A stretch of DNA of 64,000 nt from Alcaligenaceae bacterium (GTDB lineage Bacteria; Pseudomonadota; Gammaproteobacteria; Burkholderiales; Burkholderiaceae_B), in contig JACCEP010000010.1 in the NCBI GenBank assembly GCA_013416395.1, positions 81,477 through 145,476 on the forward strand. The letters run 5' to 3'. The notes under the pieces are model-generated. The model searched no databases. It saw nothing but the letters and a program-made list of their open reading frames with translations, and had not been told where the DNA came from. The translations under genes were made by a program, and so were the position numbers. Positions 49,653-58,658 of the stretch are shown here, one piece after another (the stretch's first letter is position 1; each line of letters opens with the position of its first letter).

Positions 49653-51479
49653 TTATTTCTTGGTTCGTGCTACCGCCGCAGGCCGGTCGCCGTCATGCTT
49701 GTGGCCTGAAGGTTTATTCTTTATGTCAGATAACAGCAACGCCGTGTTGATCAGCGCCATGTGCGTGAGTGCCTGGGGGAAGTTGCCGCGCATGTGCTGA
49801 CCCTCGGGGTCGTACTCTTCAGAAAGCAGGCCGACGTCGTTTTGCAGCGTCAGCAAGCGCTCAAACAGTGCCTCAGCTTCTTTGTGCCGCCCAACCAAAG
49901 CCAGGTTGTCAACCAGCCAGAAAGAGCAGGGCAAAAAAGTACCTTCTCCCCCCGGCAGGTTATCAATATGCGTTTTGCTTGAATAACGCTGTACCAGACC
50001 GTCTGAGATCAAGTCATGCTCGATCGCCTCAAGTGTGCCAGAAACACGTGGATCATCGGGGGGCAGAAAGCCGACCAGCGGGATGAGCAGCAAGCTTGCA
50101 TCCAGGTGATGCGAGCCAAAGTACTGAACAAACGTATTGCGCCGTACATCAAAACCTTTCGCGCATATGTGTTCATGGATGGTGTCACGCAGCTCGCGCC
50201 AGCGCGATACAGGCCCTTCAAGCCCGAATTGCTCTGCATCTTTGATGGCACGGTCGAAGGCCACCCAGACCATTACCTTGGAGTGGGTAAACTGACGCCT
50301 GGGCCCCCGTATTTCCCAGATACCTTCGTCAGGGTTTTGCCAGTTCGATTCCAGAAAATCCAGTAAAGCCTTTTGGATCTCCCAGGCATGGGGGCCTGGA
50401 TGCAGCCCAGCGTTGCGCGCCAGGTGCATGGTATCCATAATTTCACCGTACACGTCCAGTTGAAACTGTTTAGAAGCAGCGTTACCCGAGCGCACAGGCG
50501 CGGCGCCGCCATAGCCAGGCAACCAGTCCAGCTCCATTTCTTCCAGACGCCTTACCCCGGTAATGCTGTACATGATCTGCAGGTCTTCGGGATCGCCCGC
50601 CACGGCGCGTATCAGCCACTCTCGCCAACCCACAGCCTCATCCTGATAATTGGCGGCCAGCAGGGCATTGAGCGTGAAGGTGGCATCGCGTACCCAGCAA
50701 TATCGATAATCCCAATTTCGTACTCCGCCCGGTTGTTCGGGCAATGATGTGGTGGGTGCCGCAACAATTCCGCCGGTGGGTTTAAAGGTAAGTGCCTTTA
50801 GCGTGAGCAGCGAGCGCAATACTGTTGCTTTCCAGCGGCCCTTATAGGTGCAGCGGTCTGACCAGGTGCGCCACTCCTGTTCCGTTTCTTCCAGCGTTTT
50901 TTCAGCGTCTGCCGTGGGTGAAGAGGCAAGGTGGGATGCTTGGTAAGCGAGTACAAACGATTTACGCTGCCCTTTACGAACGGTAAATTCTGCTTTGATG
51001 CTGGTTGCATCGCGAGAAGTGGGCACGTCAGTGTGCAACACTAGCGTGTCAGGCCCAGCCGTGGCTTGCCAGCCGTGTTCTGTTTGCCATACCCACGGAA
51101 CGATCAAGCCATAGTCAAAGCGGATGACCAAATCCATGTTCAGCTTTACCTGCCCGAGCACACCCTCCACGATGCGAACAACTTCCGAGCACTCATCGGA
51201 TAGCGACATGAAATCAATCAGCTTTACCGTACCTTCGCTGGTTTCAAACTCGGTTTCCAGGATGAGTGTTCCATCCTGATAACGGCGTCGTGTTTGTTTA
51301 ACCTTGGCTTCCGGGCAGATTAGCCAGCGTCCGTGTTCAGGCTTTCCGAGCAACTTCGCGAAACATGCGCCTGAATCGAATCGCGGCAAGCACAGCCAGT
51401 CTATCGCCCCGTCGCGCCCGACCAGTGCTGCCGTGCAGCAGTTGCTGATCAATGCGTAGTCTTCAATACGCGTGGTCAT
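49653..51479 (-). CDS. Glycoside hydrolase family 15 protein (glucoamylase/trehalase-like)
   Basis: A 608-residue cytoplasmic GH15 protein. The N-terminal beta-sandwich starts IEDYALISNCCTAALVGRDG. The (alpha/alpha)6 domain carries the family marks RNWDYRYCWVRDATFTL, DVYGEIMDTMHLAR, and the C-terminal LLSEEYDPEGQHMRGNFPQA with the second catalytic Glu region. Proteins of this type hydrolyse trehalose or alpha-glucans; the choice cannot be made from sequence alone. No trehalose synthesis gene is adjacent. The ATG at 51479 follows GGGGGGTGTGTC. Confidence 0.9.
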   Translation of the reverse strand: MTTRIEDYALISNCCTAALVGRDGAIDWLCLPRFDSGACFAKLLGKPEHGRWLICPEAKVKQTRRRYQDGTLILETEFETSEGTVKLIDFMSLSDECSEVVRIVEGVLGQVKLNMDLVIRFDYGLIVPWVWQTEHGWQATAGPDTLVLHTDVPTSRDATSIKAEFTVRKGQRKSFVLAYQASHLASSPTADAEKTLEETEQEWRTWSDRCTYKGRWKATVLRSLLTLKALTFKPTGGIVAAPTTSLPEQPGGVRNWDYRYCWVRDATFTLNALLAANYQDEAVGWREWLIRAVAGDPEDLQIMYSITGVRRLEEMELDWLPGYGGAAPVRSGNAASKQFQLDVYGEIMDTMHLARNAGLHPGPHAWEIQKALLDFLESNWQNPDEGIWEIRGPRRQFTHSKVMVWVAFDRAIKDAEQFGLEGPVSRWRELRDTIHEHICAKGFDVRRNTFVQYFGSHHLDASLLLIPLVGFLPPDDPRVSGTLEAIEHDLISDGLVQRYSSKTHIDNLPGGEGTFLPCSFWLVDNLALVGRHKEAEALFERLLTLQNDVGLLSEEYDPEGQHMRGNFPQALTHMALINTALLLSDIKNKPSGHKHDGDRPAAVARTKK

Positions 51480-51845
51480 GACACACCCCCCGTAGTTATG
51501 ACGATGGGTTTGTGTAAAGAGGTATGACGGATGCCCATGGTTCTTCTCCGCTTTGCCAGCTTACGGCGTGCGGTTCACTCGGACGAATAGGTCGGCAACG
51601 ATTTTTTGCCGTACGAACAGGGCTTACCGACACAGCGCAAGCTATGCGTGGTTGAGAAGGCGTAGAGGAGAGTAAATAGAGTCGGCCTGCGCCCAGACAT
51701 GCAATTTTTGCCCACGTACTGAAAACGATGGCGTTGCATGTGTAGAAACCATTATGTCACTGAGATTAGTCGATTGCAAAGCGTGGCCTTGTTATCAGGC
51801 TTGCTGCAGAGACATATTGCACCAGTACGAATGAGCACGCAGAAA
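51480..51845. other. Gene-free region between GH15 and LysR genes
   Basis: About 370 bases with no credible ORF, repeat array or strong hairpin. It contains the upstream region of the GH15 gene at its left and the 3' flank of the LysR gene at its right. Confidence 0.4.
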
Positions 51846-52757
51846 TTAGCGCGGATCGTTCGGCACGACAGGCATGGTTTTGAGTACTTGAAGAAATATC
51901 TGCGACGCCATGGACAATGTTCGGTCAGCTCGCGTAATAAGGCCTAATCGCCGAAATAGTGGTGGGTTTTTTAAGGGGCGCACCTGGATACCTGTCATAT
52001 CCATTTGTGGCAGGGCCAGGCGCGGCATCGCGGCGATACCCAATCCGGCAGCGACCAGTTTGCCGCAAAGCGGCACGCTACCGCACTCGTAACTGGATTT
52101 CACCACCAGATGCTGTTGACGAAAAACGGCATCGGTCATGACCCGCATGCTGGTTGTCCGGGAATTGGCAATGATCGGATAAATACTGAAATCGTTCCAT
52201 GTGCACTCATCAAGCGCCGCGCATGGGTGGGTGTCTGCGCAGATCATTACAAACTCATCATCAATCAGATGTTCGTATCGGAATTTTGTATCGACAGATG
52301 GTTCCAGCGAGATAGCGAACTCTACTATCCCGTCGGACACCATCTGTAATACCGGGGCGGTGGGCTGCGTGCGGATATCTATTTCGACTTCGGGGTGTAA
52401 CTTGGCGAACGCGCAAATAACGGGCGGAAGAATAGCCGTTCCGATGGAGGGTAAGGCTGCTATGACTATGCGCCCCGCGCGTCCTTCCATGAATTCTGAC
52501 AGCTCGCTCAGCGAGGAATCGAACTGCGACAGAATATGCCGAGCGACGGGCAGAAGTTCTTTTCCGGCTGGCGTCAGATTGACATTACGAGTATCGCGGT
52601 CGAATAGACGCGTTCGGAATACGTCTTCGGCACTTTTGATGGTGCGGCTTAGTGCAGGTTGCGAGGTGTTCAGTTCGTCCGCAGCTTTGCGAAAACTAAG
52701 CAATTCAGCGACACGGAGGAATGCTTCAAGTTGATGTAGCGTTGGCTTGTTTCGCAT
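51846..52757 (-). CDS. LysR-type transcriptional regulator of the adjacent catabolic operon
   Basis: A 303-residue LTTR. The N-terminal HTH is typical: LHQLEAFLRVAELLSFRKAADELNTS, shown here in part as FRKAADELNTSQPALSRTIK, followed by LFDRDTRNVNLTPAGKELL. The effector domain begins IVIAALPSIGTAILP. It is divergent from the Bug-CoA transferase operon across a 128-base AT-rich gap, the usual arrangement for an LTTR that controls its neighbour in response to a pathway intermediate. The effector is unknown. Confidence 0.9.
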   Translation of the reverse strand: MRNKPTLHQLEAFLRVAELLSFRKAADELNTSQPALSRTIKSAEDVFRTRLFDRDTRNVNLTPAGKELLPVARHILSQFDSSLSELSEFMEGRAGRIVIAALPSIGTAILPPVICAFAKLHPEVEIDIRTQPTAPVLQMVSDGIVEFAISLEPSVDTKFRYEHLIDDEFVMICADTHPCAALDECTWNDFSIYPIIANSRTTSMRVMTDAVFRQQHLVVKSSYECGSVPLCGKLVAAGLGIAAMPRLALPQMDMTGIQVRPLKNPPLFRRLGLITRADRTLSMASQIFLQVLKTMPVVPNDPR

Positions 52758-52885
52758 AGAAATAGAGGCGCTTGATTATTCCACTTATGACATTAAATAT
52801 ATATATAAATTGCATTATACAGATCAATGCTCGATCTTTAGAATGGAAAATTCTAAATGCCAACGAATGCGTAAAGGATCAGCAA

Positions 52886-53872
52886 ATGTTAAAGATTAAT
52901 GTCGGGCGGCACATGGCGACTGCGGTCGCCGCCACTGCGTTGAGCTTGTTAATGGCGGCACCAAGTTTTGCTGCGGCGCAGTTTCCAAATAAGCCAATCA
53001 CCGTGCTTGTGCCGTTTGCAACGGGTAGCGGCAGCGATACGTTTGCGCGTATTTTTGGCAACGAGATCACAAGAGAAACTGGGCAAGTGGTGATTGTCTC
53101 GAATAAACCGGGGGCCGATGGCACGATTGCGACGCGAGAGGCGGCGAGCGCCAAGCCGGACGGGTACACGATTTTGCTGACCAGCAACACGCATGTCGTC
53201 AATAAATTTTTGCTGAAATCCTTGCCTTATGACCCCATCGGTGATTTCAAGGCAATTGCACTGTATAAAAAGCCTTCCCCGCTTGTTCTGGTCGTGGCGT
53301 CATCTTCTCCCTATCACTCATTGGCCGAACTAACAAAAGCAATTCAAGAAAATCCAGAAAAATTTTCTTACGGAAGTGGCAACTCGTCATCGAGGGTTGG
53401 CGCCGAGCTCTATAAGCAATTAATTGGATCGGACATTCTGTACGTACCATTTAAAGGGAATGCTCAGGGGTTGCAAGAGGTCGCTGCCGGTCGAGTTGAT
53501 CTGATGTTCAGCGACATTGGTGCGTTTATTCCCTTATGGCAAGCCGGAAAACTGCGACCACTTGCGGTAACCAGCACTGAGGAGTTGCCGTTTCTGAAAG
53601 GTGTTCCCACGTCGGCGGAAGCTGGTTTGCCCAAGTTGCAAATCGCTTCATGGGGCGTATTTTTAGCACCCGCAGGTACACCCGACGAGATCGTTGACCG
53701 GCTTCACGATTTGATCGCGACGGCGGTTAAGAGCGAAGCCGTGCAGACGCACCTGGCTGCAACCAACAGCATCCCGTTTTCGCCTCCTCGCGCCCAAGTT
53801 CTGCCGTTTATGCAGGAGCAGACGCAGCAGTACGCCGAAATTATCAAGAAAGCGGGCATTGAGCCAAAGTAA
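52886..53872 (+). CDS. Bug/TctC-family solute receptor of the catabolic operon
   Basis: A 328-residue periplasmic binding protein: signal peptide ending SFAAAQ, then PNKPITVLVPFATGSGSDT, NKPGADGTIATREAASAKPDGYT, ILYVPFKGNAQGLQ and GRVDLMFSDIGAF. It is the first gene of an operon with CoA-transferase, crotonase, thiolase-fold and DUF35 genes, so it probably binds the carboxylate that the operon degrades. The ATG at 52886 has AAGGA eight bases upstream; the longer frame reads AT-rich promoter sequence. Confidence 0.9.
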   Translation: MLKINVGRHMATAVAATALSLLMAAPSFAAAQFPNKPITVLVPFATGSGSDTFARIFGNEITRETGQVVIVSNKPGADGTIATREAASAKPDGYTILLTSNTHVVNKFLLKSLPYDPIGDFKAIALYKKPSPLVLVVASSSPYHSLAELTKAIQENPEKFSYGSGNSSSRVGAELYKQLIGSDILYVPFKGNAQGLQEVAAGRVDLMFSDIGAFIPLWQAGKLRPLAVTSTEELPFLKGVPTSAEAGLPKLQIASWGVFLAPAGTPDEIVDRLHDLIATAVKSEAVQTHLAATNSIPFSPPRAQVLPFMQEQTQQYAEIIKKAGIEPK

Positions 53873-53914
53873 GCCGCCCGTGTGTTAGCTGCATCAAATG
53901 AATCAGAGGTTTTT

Positions 53915-55045
53915 ATGTTGTTAAGCGATATTCGCGTCATTGAGATAGGCCAAGTGCTCTCAGCCCCATTCGCCGGCATGATACTCGCCGATCTGGGTGC
54001 GGAAGTAATAAAGGTTGAAAAGCCATCGGTCGGTGATGATGCCCGCAATATGGGGCCTGCGTTCAGGGATGGCGCATCGATGGTTTTTCATGACGTTAAT
54101 CGAGGCAAGCGTTCGGTGCAGATTGACCTGAAGACCACGGTCGGGCTTGAGCAGCTGTTTTGCTTGCTGGCTGATGCGGACGTTCTCATCCATAACCTCA
54201 GACCAGGCGATGCAATCAAACTGGGTATTGACAGCGTGGCCATGCGTGAACGCTTTCCTGCCTTGATTTACTGCGAGATGAGCGCTTTTGGCCACAAAGG
54301 GCCCCGGCAACGTCAGCCTGGTTACGAGTCGCTGCTGCAGGCATACAGCGGTTTGGTCAGCATGAATGGCTCGCCGGATAGCCCTCCTTCTCGAATCGGC
54401 GCTTCGGTTGTCGACCAGGGTGCCGGAATGTGGGCAGTGATTGGTGTGCTCGCAGCCGTGCATGGTCGTTCTCAAAGTAGTCAAGGTTCGGTGGTCAATA
54501 CCTCGCTTCTGGAAACTGCCTTGACGTGGAGTTCGACACGCATTCATGCCTATGTCAACGAGGGCAGGGAATCGAAGCGCTATGGAACGGGTCATCCCAA
54601 CCTGGTTCCTTACCAGGCATTTGACATGCCAGAGGGACAGATCATGATTTGCGCTGGCAACGATAGGCTCTTTGCCAAGCTTGCAGTTGTGTTGGGCAAG
54701 CCACAATGGGCGCAGGACGATCGATTTGATACCAACCGAAATCGCCTCAAGCACCGCGATGTGCTTATACCCTTAATTGAGCAAGCACTAAGTGGCGCGC
54801 CGCGCGCGCATTGGCTTGATGCGCTGCAACGCGAAGGCGTGCCAGCTGTCGCCGTGAACAGCATTCCTGAAGTTATACAGGAAGAGCAGGTTATCGCGCT
54901 GGATATGTTCAGAGAGGTTGAGGACAAGGGCTTTGTATTGGCTGGCCTGCCTATTTCATTCGATGGAGTTCGTCCTGTCGTTGAGCGTGCGGCGCCGGCG
55001 CTTGGTGAGGCTAACAACGTTTATCTATCCACATTTACGGAATAA
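53915..55045 (+). CDS. Class III (CaiB/BaiF) CoA-transferase
   Basis: A 376-residue class III CoA-transferase. The start IRVIEIGQVLSAPFAGMILADLGAEVIKVEKP is the family signature, given here by its parts VLSAPFAGMILADLG and EVIKVEKP, followed by NRGKRSVQIDLK. The catalytic Asp is in ASVVDQGAGMWA. It would transfer CoA from a donor acyl-CoA to the operon's carboxylate substrate without ATP, consistent with the absence of a CoA ligase. The ATG at 53915 has AGAGG upstream. It is followed three bases later by the crotonase gene. Confidence 0.88.
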   Translation: MLLSDIRVIEIGQVLSAPFAGMILADLGAEVIKVEKPSVGDDARNMGPAFRDGASMVFHDVNRGKRSVQIDLKTTVGLEQLFCLLADADVLIHNLRPGDAIKLGIDSVAMRERFPALIYCEMSAFGHKGPRQRQPGYESLLQAYSGLVSMNGSPDSPPSRIGASVVDQGAGMWAVIGVLAAVHGRSQSSQGSVVNTSLLETALTWSSTRIHAYVNEGRESKRYGTGHPNLVPYQAFDMPEGQIMICAGNDRLFAKLAVVLGKPQWAQDDRFDTNRNRLKHRDVLIPLIEQALSGAPRAHWLDALQREGVPAVAVNSIPEVIQEEQVIALDMFREVEDKGFVLAGLPISFDGVRPVVERAAPALGEANNVYLSTFTE

Positions 55046-55048
55046 ATA

Positions 55049-55825
55049 ATGTCTATTGATTTTGACGTACCTGAGCCAGGTATCGCGCTCATCACCATCA
55101 ACCGGCCTGAAAAGCGAAACGCGATGGACGCGGAACACTACGAGGGTTTGTCACGCGCATGGCAGAGAGTGCGTGACGACACAGACATCCGGGTCGCCAT
55201 CGTCACAGGCGCCGGTGATAAATCATTCAGTTCGGGTGCAGACTTAAAAAGTTTTATTGGACGCAAGGTTGAGCTTGATGCGTTCTGGCAAACCCAGAAA
55301 GATCAATTGTTAAATCGAGGTATGGAGATCTGGAAGCCAGTGATCGCGGCGGTCAATGGCTATTGTCTGGCGGGCGGTATGACGTTGCTGCTGGCGACGG
55401 ACATCCGGGTTTGCGTCCCCCATGCAACCTTTAGTGTTGCGGAGGTCAAGCGCGGCATTATCGCTGCCAATGGAGGAACACAACGCATCATCAAACAGTT
55501 GCCGCATGCCATTGCCATGGAGATGCTCCTTACAGGAAACAGCATTACCGCTGAAGTGGCTGAGCGTTGGGGTTTGGTGAACAAGGTCGTGGAGCCAGAG
55601 CAACTACTTGAAACTGCGCTGACCTATGCAAGGCAGATCGCAAAAAATGCACCGTTGGCAGTGATGGCAGCCAAGGAATTGGCATTACGGGGGCCTGAGC
55701 AAGGGCTGACCGGAGGGCTGCGCATGGAACAAATGGTCAACAAGATTTTGATGACTTCCGCAGACGCACGTGAAGGGGCGCTGGCATTTTCGGAAAAGCG
55801 ACCGGCATGCTTTACGGGTGCATGA
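55049..55825 (+). CDS. Crotonase-family (enoyl-CoA hydratase-like) protein
   Basis: A 258-residue crotonase-fold enzyme: NRPEKRNAMDAEHYEGL, the oxyanion segment FSSGADLKSF and NGYCLAGGMTLLLATDIR, then AEVKRGIIAANGGTQRI. In classical enoyl-CoA hydratase two Glu residues act; here the first (GGGCEL position) is replaced by Thr in AGGMTLL, while the second (AEVKRG) is kept. It may therefore hydrate a special substrate or catalyse another crotonase reaction. Its place between the CoA-transferase and the thiolase-fold gene implies that it acts on the CoA ester made by the former. Confidence 0.85.
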   Translation: MSIDFDVPEPGIALITINRPEKRNAMDAEHYEGLSRAWQRVRDDTDIRVAIVTGAGDKSFSSGADLKSFIGRKVELDAFWQTQKDQLLNRGMEIWKPVIAAVNGYCLAGGMTLLLATDIRVCVPHATFSVAEVKRGIIAANGGTQRIIKQLPHAIAMEMLLTGNSITAEVAERWGLVNKVVEPEQLLETALTYARQIAKNAPLAVMAAKELALRGPEQGLTGGLRMEQMVNKILMTSADAREGALAFSEKRPACFTGA

Positions 55826-55863
55826 GTCGTAGGCTCGCTTTGTAACTACCAGGAAATGTGTCG

Positions 55864-56985
55864 ATGAAAGGGAAATACGTCATTGCAGGAATTGGCCATA
55901 CCGCGTACGGCAAGTTGGGCATGGATACAGTTACGCTAAATGTCAGGGCCTGCGCGGCAGCGCTGGACGACGCCGGGATCGAGAAGGACATGGTTGACGC
56001 GCTGCTTCTGAAGACCCCCACGTCTACGCGTGAGATTCTTTATGGCCAGAAGGTGGCTGAAGCAATGGGGATTATGCCCCGGTGGGGTGGGGCATGGGAT
56101 CAAGGTGGTGCGTCCAATATTACGCTGATTGCCTTTGCCATGATGGCTATCGAGACATCTCAATGTGAGATTGCATTAGTCTCCTATGCGGACAATCCGC
56201 GCTCGGGAAGTAGGGCGATGTACGGTAGACCCCGTGGCAACGATGCGTTGTACGGATGGTTCTCCACCGCTGCGGGTTATGGCATGATCCATCGTCGCCA
56301 TATCATTGAGCACAACACGCCCCCCGAGGCCTTCGCGGCGATCGCTATGGCAGCGCGGCGTCATGGAGCGGCTAACCCCCAGGCGCAGCTGCAACTACCG
56401 CTTTCGTATGATGCCTATCTCGAATCCCCTATTCGCATAGACCCCTTACGGCGGGATGACTGCTGTCTGGTTTCGGATGGTGCGGCGGCCGTAGTGGTGA
56501 TGAGCGCAGAGCGTGCCCGCAACCTGGGCATTGACGACGCTGTTCCAATTCTTGGCCTTGGTGAAGGTCAGACATCCTGGGAAGTACCGCTACGTAAGGA
56601 TTTGACGTCAACCGAGGCGGTTCGCGCGGGTCGCTTGGCTTTTGAAATGGCCGGAATGACGCCTCAGGATATCGATGTTGCCCAGCTCTATGACTGCTTC
56701 ACCATTACGCCTTTGATGACGCTCGAAGACTATGGCTTCTGCGAAAAAGGCAAGGTTGCAAATGTTGTGTGTGACGGCCAAATAGAGCATGGGGGACGGC
56801 TGCCCATCAATACAAGTGGCGGGTTGCTGTCGGAAACCGGTATGCCTGGCATGCAGTTGATTATTGAGGGTGTTCGTCAAGTGCGCGGCACAGCAAATCT
56901 TCAGGTTGCTGGTGCACGCAACTGCCTGATAAGCAATCAGGGTGGCACTATGCACACGCATGGTACGTTGATATTAGGACACTGA
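55864..56985 (+). CDS. Thiolase-fold (SCP-x/Ltp-like) protein lacking thiolase nucleophile
   Basis: A 373-residue member of the lipid-transfer/SCP-x thiolase branch: IAGIGHTAYGK at the start, GGAWDQGGASNITLIAFAM where thiolases have the nucleophilic Cys, then SDGAAAVVVMS, AQLYDCFTITPL and NTSGGLLSETGMPGMQ. The active-site Cys, the GHP histidine (GMP here) and the C-terminal CxGGG motif (NQGGTMHTHG here) are all missing. That pattern matches Ltp2-type aldolases, which pair with a DUF35 protein, and such a protein is encoded next. A GTG at 55858 is an alternative start; AGGAAA favours the ATG at 55864. Confidence 0.83.
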   Translation: MKGKYVIAGIGHTAYGKLGMDTVTLNVRACAAALDDAGIEKDMVDALLLKTPTSTREILYGQKVAEAMGIMPRWGGAWDQGGASNITLIAFAMMAIETSQCEIALVSYADNPRSGSRAMYGRPRGNDALYGWFSTAAGYGMIHRRHIIEHNTPPEAFAAIAMAARRHGAANPQAQLQLPLSYDAYLESPIRIDPLRRDDCCLVSDGAAAVVVMSAERARNLGIDDAVPILGLGEGQTSWEVPLRKDLTSTEAVRAGRLAFEMAGMTPQDIDVAQLYDCFTITPLMTLEDYGFCEKGKVANVVCDGQIEHGGRLPINTSGGLLSETGMPGMQLIIEGVRQVRGTANLQVAGARNCLISNQGGTMHTHGTLILGH

Positions 56986-56988
56986 CCC

Positions 56989-57390
56989 ATGACTAACGAA
57001 CTCGTCCCCGACATTGATGCGATTAACGAGCCATACTGGAAAGCGCTGCGAAACGGAGCGCTGCATTTTCAAGAGTGCACACATTGTGGCCATCGCTGGC
57101 TGCCTGCCCGAGATCTTTGTCCTGCTTGTCTGAAAGGCGAAAGCCTGTGGAAGCCTGCCAGCGGCAAGGCAACCATTAAAAGCTGGGTGGTGTACCACGT
57201 GGCATTCCATCCTGCATTCAAGGATCGTTTGCCCTATAACGTTACGCTGGTGGAGCTGGCCGAAGGGCCCAGATTATTAACCAATATCGTGGGCGAAAAT
57301 GTCAGTCTTGTTGCCGAGGCGGCGGTTCGGCTGGCGATAGACGTTAATCTCTCCGTGCCATTAGCCACGTTTGTGCTGGCCGATGCGTGA
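56989..57390 (+). CDS. Zinc-ribbon/OB-fold DUF35 protein, probable partner of the thiolase-fold protein
   Basis: A 133-residue protein with an N-terminal helix (DIDAINEPYWKALRNG), a rubredoxin-like zinc ribbon CTHCGHRWLPARDLCPAC and an OB-fold acyl-CoA-binding domain (YHVAFHPAFKDRLPYNVTLVEL). DUF35 proteins form complexes with thiolase-fold enzymes, for example in steroid side-chain retro-aldol cleavage. The gene follows the thiolase-fold gene by three bases. It is the last gene of the operon; a hairpin lies about 80 bases downstream. Confidence 0.87.
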   Translation: MTNELVPDIDAINEPYWKALRNGALHFQECTHCGHRWLPARDLCPACLKGESLWKPASGKATIKSWVVYHVAFHPAFKDRLPYNVTLVELAEGPRLLTNIVGENVSLVAEAAVRLAIDVNLSVPLATFVLADA

Positions 57391-57470
57391 TCGTGCAACG
57401 GTCTGGTTCTAATGAGGGTGTCAGCCACTTTGGAAAACATCGCCGTAAGAACAAGACACGATGGCATTTT

Positions 57471-57507
57471 GCTTGCAAGCCTGATTGCAAAGTCAGGCTT
57501 TGCAAGC
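57471..57507. terminator. Hairpin downstream of the catabolic operon
   Basis: GCTTGCAAGCCTGA (57471-57484) pairs with TCAGGCTTTGCAAGC (57493-57507), with one bulged base and an eight-base loop. It lies 80 bases after the DUF35 stop. No U-tract follows, so the terminator assignment is tentative. Confidence 0.45.
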
Positions 57508-57618
57508 GACCAAACTGATTTATGGCTTCGACATGCAGCATGGTCGAGTTTGTAGTACCTGCAACCTAGTCGATCTGCAATCTCTCGCCCTATGAAAAGG
57601 CTGCCTACAGCCAAATAG

Positions 57619-57825
57619 TTATGGTGTTTTCTTTTTAGTGGGACCAGTGCTTTGCTCAGTTGGTGCTACACCAGACGTGGCGTCGGTTTTGGGGCGGCGT
57701 GATATCCAGGCGGGCGGGTCGCTGGCCGGAAATGACTCCATGCTGGCTTCGTCCAGCATATCTTCGTCGATATCGTGCAACTCATCCGCAGTGCGGGGTG
57801 GGCTTTTGGGGCTTTCTGGCTTCAT
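57619..57825 (-). CDS. Small acidic protein with conserved ESFPASDPPAW motif
   Basis: A 68-residue hydrophilic protein. Its middle reads DEDMLDEASMESFPASDPPAW, shown here as the conserved core ESFPASDPPAW, a motif present in many small uncharacterised proteobacterial proteins. The ends are Pro/Ser/Lys-rich and probably disordered. No function is known. The ATG at 57825 is the only good start. It is a single gene. Confidence 0.72.
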   Translation of the reverse strand: MKPESPKSPPRTADELHDIDEDMLDEASMESFPASDPPAWISRRPKTDATSGVAPTEQSTGPTKKKTP

Positions 57826-58050
57826 GTCATTGTCCTTGCTTTAGGGCAAGCCGTCTGACGTGCTGGGTAGCATGTGCGATCGCCAAATCTTTCTTTATCC
57901 ATGGCTTGCGGATGGAACCGTGATCGGTAAGGTTCAGTGTAGGAGTGTCATCGGCTCGCTAATCACCATAACCCTATTGGTATTGTGGTAACTGGCTCGG
58001 GTGTGGCTGCTTGGGCATGACAGCGCTGCGGCAATGCAAAGCATTATCGA

Positions 58051-58239
58051 ATGATGACATGGATGCACGGCAATGTACAACAGCAGCAAGACGCTTCTGA
58101 GCACGACGCCTGGTTTCGTCGTCAGGTACAAATGGGCATAGACTCAGCGAATGCTGGCAATCTGATCCCCGCTGCTGATGTCGACGCTAAGTTTGCAGCA
58201 AAACGTGCAGCCACTCGCCGTCGCCTTGACTCTGAATAA
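58051..58239 (+). CDS. StbD/ParD-like antitoxin or stability determinant
   Basis: A 62-residue protein with the pattern HDAWFRRQVQMGIDSANAG followed by LIPAADVDAKFAAKRAATRRR, typical of small antitoxins encoded before ParE toxins. A full N-terminal DNA-binding domain is not visible, which is usual for this short group. The stop overlaps the toxin start (TAATG), so the two are translationally coupled. Its likely role is to bind and neutralise the ParE-like product. Confidence 0.8.
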   Translation: MMTWMHGNVQQQQDASEHDAWFRRQVQMGIDSANAGNLIPAADVDAKFAAKRAATRRRLDSE

Positions 58240-58658
58240 TGAAGCTGTTCTGGACACCAGAGGCAGCGCAAGACCGGGACGAAATTTACAATTACATCGA
58301 AGCCGACAATCCGGTGGCCGCGCTGGCCCTTGATGAATTGTTCGAAAGAAAGGCAGGTAGCCCGGCCGATTATCCCGGCTTAGGTCGGTCAGGGCGTATG
58401 GCTGGCACGCGCGAGCTGGTCGTGCACGCTAACTACATTTTAGTTTATGACTTGGTGGGTGGCATTGTGCGCGTGCTTCGTATTGTGCACGCTGCCAGGC
58501 AATGGCCGAAGCGGCCATCTCAACCGCCTTCTTCACTATCCGATTTTAATGTGGTTTCCAGCATATCCAGTAATTGTGAAGCACGATACGTATTATCTGC
58601 CGTTACGGCAAAAACAAACTGCTGGGTAACTGAGTACCCCTGTTTTTTTGCGGCCTGA
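58239..58658 (+). CDS. RelE/ParE-family toxin with abnormal C-terminal extension
   Basis: A ParE-like toxin: LFWTPEAAQDRDEIYNYIE at the start, GRSGRMAGTRELVVHANYILVYD in the middle and IVRVLRIVHAARQWP near residue 93, where family members normally end. Here the frame continues for about 45 residues (to 139) in sequence that is antisense to the convergent gene at 58520-58792. The tail is most simply explained by loss of the original stop codon. Family toxins either inhibit gyrase (ParE) or cleave mRNA (RelE); activity of the extended form is uncertain. Confidence 0.8.
   Translation: MKLFWTPEAAQDRDEIYNYIEADNPVAALALDELFERKAGSPADYPGLGRSGRMAGTRELVVHANYILVYDLVGGIVRVLRIVHAARQWPKRPSQPPSSLSDFNVVSSISSNCEARYVLSAVTAKTNCWVTEYPCFFAA

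Noticed and set aside
53960..54754. 264-residue minus-strand frame
   Set aside because: It is antisense to the class III CoA-transferase with intact family motifs.
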